Shown here one piece after another: positions 1-9,659 of a stretch of DNA of 64,000 bases (positions within the stretch are counted from its first letter, which is position 1; each line of letters opens with the position of its first letter). The position numbers were made by a program, and so were the translations under genes. A model generated the notes under the pieces. The model did no database searches and was not told where the DNA came from. It worked only from the letters and a program-made list of their open reading frames with translations. Source of the stretch: Plasmodium brasilianum (lineage: Eukaryota; Apicomplexa; Aconoidasida; Haemosporida; Plasmodiidae); contig NC_090118.1 of assembly GCF_023973825.1 (NCBI RefSeq), positions 1,471,001 to 1,535,000 of the forward strand, written 5' to 3'.

Positions 1-659
1 AAACACTTTATAAGGTTTTACTTCAAATATTAACTCATTATGTTGTTCTTCATTTAACTAAATCTAAATATTTCGCTTTTTGTGGTGATTTGTATTTTTT
101 ATTTAAAATAAACATGACGAATAAAAATTTATAAAATAAATATTATAAGATATACATTTTTCGTAACATATTTAATATAAAAATATTTTTACAATATTTT
201 TATATATTACTCATAGTTCATATATGAAATTACGAATAAATAAGATTATAATTTTCCTTTAGTGAATGGAATATTAATGAAGCATTATCAATTTTAGTAT
301 TAGTGAAACTTTATATTTAAATGAGGGACTTAAAGAAAAATTATAATTTTACTTTTTACTTATGTGGTTATTGAAGTCTATACTTTTTTATAAAAAATAA
401 TAAAATATTTTTGATAAAATATGTAAATAACGACGGATTATATTCATTTTTACATTTAGCATAATTAATATACTTTATACTATCGAGATTATTATTATGT
501 TAATACACTTGATACAGACATTACTTTAATCATTTTTCATTTAATTTGTAATATATCTTTTAAATATACATATTTAATTATTAATAAAAATTAGATGATT
601 TTGCAGAATTTTAATTTATATATAATAACATAATATATATATAATTAAATACCATGTCC

Positions 660-700
660 TTCAAAAATTATATTACAAAAGTAAAAGGACAATCATTATT
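660..700 (+). repeat. Paralog-shared upstream block, about -750
   Basis: The core TTCAAAAATTATATTACAAA (from 660) is followed by a short A-rich stretch and CAATCATT. Near-copies lie at 19270-19310 and 34731-34775, in each case about 740-780 bp before the start of a fam exon 1. This shows that the duplicated unit extends at least 780 bp upstream. Whether it is regulatory is unknown. Confidence 0.5.
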
Positions 701-1013
701 TATATTGAACTCTATACTTATTTAGTATATTATTTGGTTTGTTATAAATATAATTTTTTTTATATATATTGTAGGTCATAAAAAATGTATAAGTTTATGT
801 AGTAACCGATGGAAATACTATAGATAATATAAAGTAACACAAAATATTTTTTTCTTCATATATTATTACTGTTACATTAATGGTATAAAAACATATATTA
901 TTTTAGAATTAATTTGTTTTTCAAGAGTATAATGTTCATAAAAATTATATAATTCATAGAAATACATTATTTAATTCACTAATACTTTTCTTACAATATA
1001 GAGTAATGTATTA

Positions 1014-1046
1014 TCTATATACTCTATATTCTATATATATTCAACA
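1014..1046 (+). promoter_or_regulatory. Paralog-shared CTATATTCTATAT element, about -400
   Basis: A cluster of TATTCTATAT-type words lies about 400 bp before the start at 1432. Equivalent clusters lie near 8214-8260, 19627-19663, 23221-23252, 35088-35125 and 54028-54050, all 370-440 bp before a fam start. The constant position and wording suggest a promoter-proximal or 5' UTR element, but simple inheritance by duplication explains it equally well. Confidence 0.4.
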
Positions 1047-1431
1047 TTTCGAAATATTAAGGAATTATATATGTATTGTTTTATTTAATATTGAAAAGAA
1101 TCAATCGAATATTATTTAATTATATTATTAAATAAATAATTTATTTATTTTGAATATTTATTAATGAATTAATTTTGTATTATTTTAACTAAATTTGTTT
1201 CATTATAAATAATATTAAGATATGAATTTTAGAGTTTATTTTTAAAGTTACCTTTATTTCTCTCTACTGTAAAAAAATTAAGGTCATCTACTTTTAATAT
1301 GTTTTTACAAAAAAATAAAAAAAAAATAAAAAAATAATTAATAAGAAATAATAGTATCCTCTATCATTAAAGGGATATTATATTACTGTTATATTGTTGC
1401 TGAGTATATTATAGTTTTAAACATCTATATT

Positions 1432-2449
1432 ATGGAAAAGAGAATTAAGTCTACATTATTAATTAAAATTACTACGTTTATCCTTTTATGTTGGATATGC
1501 TATTTTTACATTCATATGATATATTAATATTATTTAAAGATATTTATATTATTGATATATTGCGTGCTTTGTTTTTATTAATACTGTTTCTTTATCATTA
1601 AAAATTTTATTCTATAACTAATATTTACGTTTTTTTGCATTTTAGAGTAAGCTTTGTAAATCTTTAGATAAAAACTGCAATCATGATAGAAAATTATATT
1701 CAAAAACTTATCGTTCAATGGCAATATACAAATAAGAAAAGTATTCAAGTACTTTATATTTAAAAGAAGAATTGCCAATTTATGTAGCTCAAGAAAGAAA
1801 AGATATATCTAATAATGAAAAGGTTGACTCAGGTAAAAAGAAAAAATTAAGTGGATTTCCCTTGAAGGTTGCGGGTGGTCATAAATCAGATATGAAAAAT
1901 AAATCTTGTTTATTTGATACAAACAAATATTCACATATGGAAAAAAAAATATTCAAGGAACTTGATTATATAGTTTTTCTTAAAAATAACAAGACAGTTA
2001 GTAATAAGGTTTACAAAAAAATAATATGTAAAAAATACGAATTGCATATTTTTTTACCTGTATTAATCTTCTTTTTCTTATTAATACTATTTATAGTAGA
2101 AGTATCATTTGGATTTGCAGGAAAACATAGTTTATTATATCAATTAAGTTTAAACAAGGATAATTTAAAATCTTTGACCGAAAATGATTCATGGTCACCT
2201 ATTGTAGAGGCGGTTAAAACGTTAGGAGCATTTTTGGAACACAGTATATCTAAAAAACTGGGGGAAGATGTATGTTCATGGTGTGAAAATGCATCAGATA
2301 TTACTAATTATTGCAAATTAGGGCATTTTTTTCGTATTTTAATATATTATTTACCTTTCATTATATTATGTATCACTTTAATATCAAGAATTATTTATTA
2401 CCATAAAAAAGTTAAAAAATATGAAAAAATTAAATTCAGGAAAAGGTAA
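1432..2449 (+). pseudogene. fam-l/fam-m family pseudogene, group A
   Basis: Exon 1 is 1432-1518 (29 codons: Met-Glu-Lys, a hydrophobic signal segment, then CWICYFY). Exon 2 is 1646-2449, after a TTTTAG acceptor. The product would carry the group A block (EKKIFKELDY), two membrane segments around the LHIFLPVLIFFFLLILF and FRILIYYLPFIILC stretches, and the tail YYHKKVKKYEKIKFRKR. Two lesions are visible. The intron begins AT instead of GT: against its paralogs' GTATGATA it reads ATATATTA, a G-to-A change at +1 and again at +5. There is also an in-frame TAA at 1733-1735, directly after the RSMAIYK export-motif position. Downstream of that stop the frame stays open for 237 codons, so the inactivation looks recent. 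It forms a tandem pair with the group B gene at 5204. A short product from the downstream open stretch is possible but would lack the signal and export motif. Confidence 0.85.
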
Positions 2450-2640
2450 AATACCTACTAAGGAACATTTTTATTTCTGTGAAGATATCTTGAATATGAA
2501 TTAATTAATGCAATACATATATTTATATATTTAATACATATACGAATAATTGCTTAAAACTTTATAATTACATGTATGTATACATGGATTTTTTGATACA
2601 CAATAGTAAATGTAGATGTTCTTAGATTTTTTGTGAATAT

Positions 2641-2680
2641 GAATATTTTAATGTTTTTCAATTAGTATTTCAATGTATTA
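2641..2680 (+). repeat. Paralog-shared 3' flank motif
   Basis: The core ATTTTAATGTTTTTCAATTA (from 2645) recurs 140-190 bp after the stop of other copies: 9841-9880, 33901-33940, 40765-40800, 45481-45520, and more degenerately 6305-6330 and 52680-52740. It probably lies in the 3' UTR or is a remnant of the duplicated unit. No function can be read from it. Confidence 0.45.
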
Positions 2681-4346
2681 TTCAAGATAAATTGAATATT
2701 ATGCCTTAATACATAAGATTTTTTACTTCAACGGATTCCTATAAAAAATATATATTTTTGAGTTATAATAGATTTATAATAGGGTAATACATGTAATTTT
2801 AGTAATAATATTTGCCAATTCATATTTATACTATAAGGAATACGGCTTTATATTTTATATTTCTTTGTATTGTAAAAATATTTTTTATTTAATTATTTAG
2901 AAAAATGTAGGATATGTTTAAAATACATACATATGTGTTTTGTTTTGTCTTTTGTGTAGCTAAATAAAAATTTTATATAACACTGATATGTATATATATC
3001 TTTTACTAAAAAATAAGCTTAATATTTATTTTATAAAATATACTTTGTGATATATATGTCATAAAAAAATTTTATTGTAAACATCTTTTTAACAAAACTT
3101 TATTTCTTTTTGTATAGTTTGAATGGGGAATTATAAATAAATAACAACATAAATTAAAATATTTATTAATTATGTCTTATTTATAATTGCTTAATCACTT
3201 CAGTTATCTAATTATTCGAAATTGTATAAAGACATTAAGCATTTTAACATTTTGTTATAGTTCACGATTGTGGTGTTAATTCAATTTTTTAAAATTAAAC
3301 ATATTTTTTATTGAATATTTTTAAATAAATATGCTATATGTACGTTTTATTTTTAAGATCGTTAAAGTATTAAATTAATAAACCATATATAATAATATTT
3401 TAATATATAATATGTTGAAATTGTATTCGTCGTTGTTTTTTATCTTTTAATTATAATTAACCTATATACATACGTTACTTATCGTAAAAATCAAAATGTT
3501 ATAGAAGAATAATGGAAATAAATGTATTGTTTTCTATAACGATATAATTTGTGTAAATATATTTTTTACATTTGCGTTATTGTTTATACTTGATTATAAA
3601 TATAATAAGAGTTAATATTTATTTAAAGATGTTTAAGATCATGTATAATTAAATCCGTTAATTACTAATTCATTTTATTTTTAAATTCTATTTTTTAAAT
3701 AAAATATAATTAAAAAAAGAAAATAGCACAGTTGTTCTGTACATAATTTATATATATGTAACCTTATTATTTTTGATTAGATAAACTCTAATAAGGTGTA
3801 TTTATGAAATTAACCTTTTTTTCTTTTTTTTTTTTAATGTTTAATTTAATAAATGTTATTCATAAGATTCCCTTTGTGATATCTTTTTGTGTAATTTTCA
3901 TCTATTAATTTTATTTTATATAAATTGAATTAAAAAATATATTATAATATTTGCATATGTTTATATATGACATTTAAGTACAACTCAAAAATTATTTTTC
4001 CTTCAGAGAAGCATCTCATGAAAAAATTCCTTTTAGAGAATGTTAAAACATACAAAAATTGAGACAAGAATATGTGCGCATTTGGACAGGGGAATATTGA
4101 AACTTCTAATAAAAAGAATTATAATAAGAGAATTTATTATTTTTATTATTTATTTTTTTTTTCTTTTTTTTTAATATTAAATTTTTGTTTAATTTAATTA
4201 AATACTTTATACAATATAATCAATGTATATATGCTTAGATATATAGAACAATAATACTGAGGCTATAGCTTTCATTTTTATTCCTTAACTATATAAATAT
4301 TTTTTCTAAATACATATAATTAATTAAAAACTAAAATATAGAAATG

Positions 4347-4348
<2 letters not shown>

Positions 4349-4381
<33 letters not shown>
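4349..4381. repeat. AT dinucleotide microsatellite
   Basis: An uninterrupted AT run of about 16 units lies in the spacer before the gene at 5204. It is typical low-complexity DNA of this genome. Confidence 0.9.
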
Positions 4382-4382
<1 letters not shown>

Positions 4383-5203
4383 CTATTTTCTATTTAAAAG
4401 TAATAGTATGTAATGTATTTATTTAAATTCAAATTTTTTAAAGAATTTTACAAAAAAATTAAAAATTATATATTATTTTCATTAAATATATAAATTTTTA
4501 TAGACTAACTAGCCCTATATAAATTAGTTTTTTTAAATATATTATGATCTACAATAATAATAAATCTCATATTCATAAAAAGTAAGTAAAGTTGGAGTTA
4601 TATATAAAATAACACAAAATAACATATAAAATTTTCTTTTATTATTGCTGTATTGTTTAAATATTTAATATTCAATCTTTAAGGACTATTTTTTTAAAAA
4701 TACATTATTTATAAAATTAGAATTATTAAAATAAAAATACTAAAATTACTATTACTGTCTTAATATATATATGTACATTATATATATATATTCGGTACAT
4801 TCTATACAGTAGATGAAGCTAATATTTCCTTGTAATAAGAGATAAAATTTATTTCTTAGTTTATTCATAAAACGACAATAAAAGTATTATTTAATTAGTT
4901 CTGTATGTTAATTATATAATTTATGTAATTAAAAAATTTGCGAATCAATTCAAATTATTTTATTTTAATGAAAGTAACGTTTTGTTTTAAATAATATAAT
5001 AATACAAATTGTATAACATATTATTGAAATTATTTTACTTTGTATATTTGGTAAAAACAATTATAGTTATATGCATTTTATGATGTATTTTGTAATCAAT
5101 AATAAATGTAGATTTTTTGAACAGGTGTAACACTGTTTATTATTAATAAATTATATTATTATCAACTTATTTTTAATATTTTAGAATATTAAATATTTAT
5201 ATA

Positions 5204-6115
5204 ATGGAACTAAAAAATAAACAAATCTTACTTTTTAGAATTGCTTTTTTTCTTGTTGTATCATGGATATGCCTTTGTAACAATGATTTGGTATGATAAA
5301 ATTATTTAAGGTTATTTGTAAAATTAACACTTTTTGTAATATATTTTAAAAAACAAGATTTTTAGGGTTATATTTTGTATTCTACTAAATAATATATATT
5401 TACTTTTTTCTTTTAGAGTATATTCAACTATTATTTAGGTGAGAACTACAATATTTGTAAAAAAATATATGCGAGAAATAGTCGAATACTAGGAAATTAT
5501 AAGAAGAATAAGGATTCAAATATTATAGTTTTAAAAGAAGACGTACAAAATAATGAAGAATATGAAAAAAAGGATGTGCATAATAAAGAAAAAACAAAAA
5601 ACTCATATATATTTTCATTAAATAAAGAGCGATACTATACAGAAATTATGGATTATAATTCTAGTATGTTTGATGGAAAATATTTTCATTTTGAAAAGAA
5701 ATGGATTAAAAAAAAAGATTATGATAATTTTGTTGAAAGAAATGGAAGAATTTGTGATATAGCTTTAAAAAAAAGAAAGTTTAGAAGTTATGGATTCGGA
5801 ATTGTTTTATTCTTTCTTTTTTTCTTAGTGGGAATAGGGTTACCCATATTGCGCGTTTTTGACTTCGTTGAGGATTCAACTTTTACACCTTTTAAGACTC
5901 TTTGGAAATTTATATATGAAGACACAGGTCTAAAATCAATTATAGAAGGAACAGATTCACAAGCAGTAGCAGGAGAAGTAGCAGGAGTACAATATTTTTA
6001 CCTAGTAACATTTGTCGCACTTATCATTATATTAGCTATCTTGCTCATCGTTGCGATTCCTAAAATATTACGAAATAATGAAAAATATAAAAAAATTAAG
6101 TACATTTCTGAATGA
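5204..6115 (+). CDS. fam-l/fam-m family exported protein, group B
   Basis: CDS join(5204..5290,5417..6115), 261 aa. Exon 1 (29 codons) is a hydrophobic signal sequence ending CNNDL. The intron is 126 bp with a GTATGATA donor and a CTTTTAG acceptor, and the phase is 0 at both ends. An RILGN motif at residues 52-56 sits where PEXEL is expected, but it lacks the acidic or Gln residue at position 5. A lysine-rich linker leads to YYTEIMDYN and the group B signature KKWIKKKDYD (123-132). Membrane segments lie at about 154-174 and 223-243, separated by a variable ~48-residue loop, and the C-terminus is the short basic tail NNEKYKKIK. The start was chosen because exon 1 matches the paralogs and the splice restores one frame. 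The role is inferred from the family: export into the infected red cell or its membrane. Rutledge and colleagues predicted an RH5-like fold for fam-l/fam-m, which I cannot test here. It is the second member of a doublet with the pseudogene at 1432. Confidence 0.85.
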
Positions 6116-8651
6116 AATAAATAATATTAAGCAAATATTGTTAAGTTAAAATTGTCATTAATATGATTTAAGAACTTGATATATTTTATTATATATTCTA
6201 AATGATCATAGCTATGATTACCATAGTTTTATACATATAAGCGTATATACACAGGATTTTCGATGTACCATAGTAAAAATCAACTTCTTAATTTTTGGGT
6301 AAATTAGAATATTTTAATATCTTGAGACATAAATTTTAAATTATTAATTAAACTTTGTTACATGTATATGATATAATATATATATTTGTGCATTTATATG
6401 AATTTTTATAAAAAATATATTTATGTTCCTTATAATGAATATATACTGTAAAAATTTATATACTCTCTTTGAATATTGTGATATTTTATATTTTAATAAA
6501 TAAGTACTTCTCTATATAATAAATCTTGTTCTAGACTAACATTATTACTGTTCGTGTTACTTTGTGAATGTGCTATAATTTTCATGTTAACTATAATGTG
6601 ACTTCTTTTGTATTTTATGAAATTAGTTGCATATATTTAATTATATTGATATATATATATATATATTTAATTTATGTACAAACTTATTTTTATTTTATAT
6701 GATATGTTTTATCTAAAATATGTTATTAAATATGCTAATGGTAAAATCGTTTTTAAAAAAATTAAAAATATTTGAATAATACATATGTTAAATAATTGAT
6801 ATATAATAAATAAATATATTAGTTAAATATAGATTATATATAACTGTTTACTAAATTAGAGATTTCAATCCATTAAAATTAAAATATGACTTAACCTTTA
6901 TCACTTTATTATTGTTCCTCATTTAGTTTATATTTAATTTTGAAAAAAATATTTAATTATATATTATATTAGAATAAATAAATAAATATATATTATACTG
7001 TTTTATTGTTTTTCGAATTCAAAGTTGAAATTAATGAATTAATTTATTTAACAAATTAATATACAATACGTAAAAATTTTTACATTTATATTTAGATAAT
7101 AGTGAATTTCTAATGAATTATTACATATCTGTAAAAATCTAAATTATCCTTAAAATTTATTAAATTAAATATATGTTTTCTACTTTCTTTTCATTATATA
7201 TAGGTATTTATTTAAACAAATGTATGATGTTATCTTAATTGTCTATAAGTATATTTACTAAATTTTTCATATTATTATGAATATACATAAAAATACATTT
7301 AGTTCATATTGAATATTACTAATTCATTCATATTTATAAATTTAATTTTTTAAATAAAATAATAGTAAAAAAAAGAAAATTCTTTCTTCACATAAAATTT
7401 ATCAATACAGGTTTAGATTTTGGTCTTGGGTTTTAAGTTATTTCTAGGAAGTTATCAAATTGTAGAAATGCGTTTTCTTATTCAATAGAAACTTTGAGTA
7501 TTTTACTTTTTTTTAGTATATTACTATGTTGTTATACTGAATTAGGGAATAAGTAAATCTATCATCCTTTAATGACGTTTTTTATTTTATTTTATGAACT
7601 TTTTCTTAAATAACTATGAAAAAAATAAAGTGTTAACAAAATACATTATATAATTTTATTATTGATGGAATTAAACTAATGTGTAACTCTATGTAGTCTA
7701 TTCTTACATTGAAACAGTTAAAATTAAAATGGAACTACATTTTTCTTGTCATTCTATTATTTTCTACTATAATTTTGATAAATATGTACATATTATTAAA
7801 AACAAAAAAAAAATAAAATAAATAGAACTTAGAAATATTTAATGTACAAATAGTAACGATGGAAAAACTTAAATAAAAATTATAATTCGTTTTTACCTTT
7901 AAAAAATATATTGTTTCTTATGTTTCGTAGTATACTATAAATTCGATCTTTTAAAAATTTTATGGACCACATAAAAATATCCATGTTTACTTAGTGAATA
8001 AGGAAAGAGCTATAAATAATATAACATGAAAGGTTTTATAGAATATTATTTTATTCATTTATTATTACTATTATTATAATAACATAGCAGTATTTATTAT
8101 TCTTAAATAATAAAATGGTCTTCCAAAACATGTAAAAAAGTTACAATTATTAGTAAAAAATATTATTTGAATTAGATATTATTATCTCAAAATATGGAAT
8201 TATATATAATTTGTCTATATATTCTATAGTATATGTATTCTATATGTTCTATCTTATATATAACCTCAGAATTTATAAATATTTAAGAATCTTATAATTT
8301 CTTATTAATTTGTTTTAAAAAAATATTAAGAAATATTTTTATAATTACCTTGCAATATTATATTAATAAATTATATATTTTAAATATTTGAGAATGCAAA
8401 TTATTTTATTTTAATGAAAAATATTACTTTAAGCATAAAATTAAAAAAAATAATTCTAAAATATTATTTATAGTTATTTTTGTTTGTTTCTATTATCAAA
8501 AACATTATATTAATATACATTTCATTATGTTTTTATAATACATTAATAAAATTCTTTTACATTATAATTACTATGTTATATTATTAAATGAATATTATAC
8601 GATTGTTTATTTTTCTTCTACTGAATATATTAGGATATAGAAATATATATA
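6116..8651. other. Intergenic spacer
   Basis: Nothing coding is seen. It contains a weak copy of the shared 3' motif near 6305-6330 and, toward the right, the upstream flank of the gene at 8652. Confidence 0.55.
8214..8260 (+). promoter_or_regulatory. Paralog-shared CTATATTCTATAT element, about -400
   Basis: A run of CTATATATTCTATAG, TATTCTATATG and TTCTATC words ends about 400 bp before the ATG at 8652. It matches in wording and distance the clusters upstream of the copies at 1432, 20008, 23633, 35513 and 54453. Confidence 0.4.
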
Positions 8652-9659
8652 ATGGAACAAGAAATTAAGTTATATTTTTTTATTAAAGTTTCTCTTTTTA
8701 TATTTTTTACTTGGATATGTCATTTTTCCAATAATATAGTACTATTACTTAATTTAAAGAAATATGTATTATTTACATATTTAGTTTTTAATTTTTATTA
8801 ACACTGTTATTCAGTACGAGGATATTTATTTATATAAATAATATATATTTTCTATGTTTTTTAGAGTATATTTGATAAATTCCTTTATGGGAAACGAACC
8901 AGTGGAAGTAAATTAGATATAAGAAATTATAGATTACTAGCAAAATATAGACATGATAAATATTCAAATTTCTTAAATTCAAAAGAAGAGATACCTAATT
9001 ATATGATGAAGAAGGAAAAAGATATATGTATAAACGATAAAGGGGATATACGAAAAATGAATCAATCCGATGCACATTCACTAAATAATACTGGAGGATA
9101 TAAATTACATAAGAAAAATAAGTCTAATATATTTGAGACTATAAAATTATCTCATATAGAAAAGATAATATTCAAAGAACTTGATTATATAGATTTTGTT
9201 AAAAAAAACAGGACAATTAGTGATGAAACTTACAAAAAAATAATACGTAAAAAATTAGCTTTACGAATTACCATACCTTTGTTATTGTTTTTGTTGTTGT
9301 CAGTATCGATGATAATAGATTTTTCTTGCTTTCACTATTTTAGAAAGGGAGTGTTTTACGCATTACGTTTATGGCTTGGAGGTTGGTGGTACGGTTCTTT
9401 AAATAGTTTGCTGGAAAAATCCTCTTTAAATTTTTTATTTAAGTCTGCAAAACAAATAAAATTAAACAGGTGGACTAGTGAAGGAACAAAATTGGCGGAT
9501 ATAGAAAAATACGATTACGTATATGGATTTTATAGATATCTGTTATGTTTAATATATTTAATAGCTTTCTTAATATTGGGTGTAACACTTATATTAGGAA
9601 TGGTTTATTATCATAAAAAAGTTAAAAAATATCAAAAAATTAAGTTCAGAAAAAGGTAA
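8652..9659 (+). CDS. fam-l/fam-m family exported protein, group A
   Basis: CDS join(8652..8738,8865..9659), 293 aa. Exon 1 encodes a signal sequence (MEQEIK, then a hydrophobic core, then TWICHFSNNI). The intron is 126 bp; its donor is GTACTATTA rather than the usual GTATGATA, and its acceptor is TTTTTTAG. RLLAK at residues 52-56 is a relaxed PEXEL. The group A block FKELDY lies at about 132-137, followed by KKNRTISDETYKKIIRKK. Membrane segments fall at about 164-185 and 254-277, and the tail YYHKKVKKYQKIKFRKR ends the protein. The inter-membrane loop is long (about 68 aa) and Trp/Gly-rich near LGGWWYGS. Export to the host cell is inferred from the family. Unlike the copies at 1432 and 20008, it has no group B partner behind it; a ~10-kb gene-free stretch follows. 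Confidence 0.87.

Larger units (their letters stand above)
1..1431. other. Intergenic, 5' flank of the first fam copy
   Basis: No gene is visible. The span holds A/T homopolymers and the upstream flank of the copy at 1432. Two blocks in it recur upstream of other copies: one around 660-700 and one around 1014-1046, each annotated separately where informative. Two poly(A)-rich runs occur near 1309-1340. Confidence 0.6.
2450..5203. other. Intergenic spacer
   Basis: No gene is seen. It carries the 3' motif shared by paralogs (about 2641-2680), a long AT dinucleotide run near 4349-4381, and the 5' flank of the next gene, with a degenerate TATTCGGTACATTCTATAC version of the -400 element near 4785. 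Confidence 0.55.
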
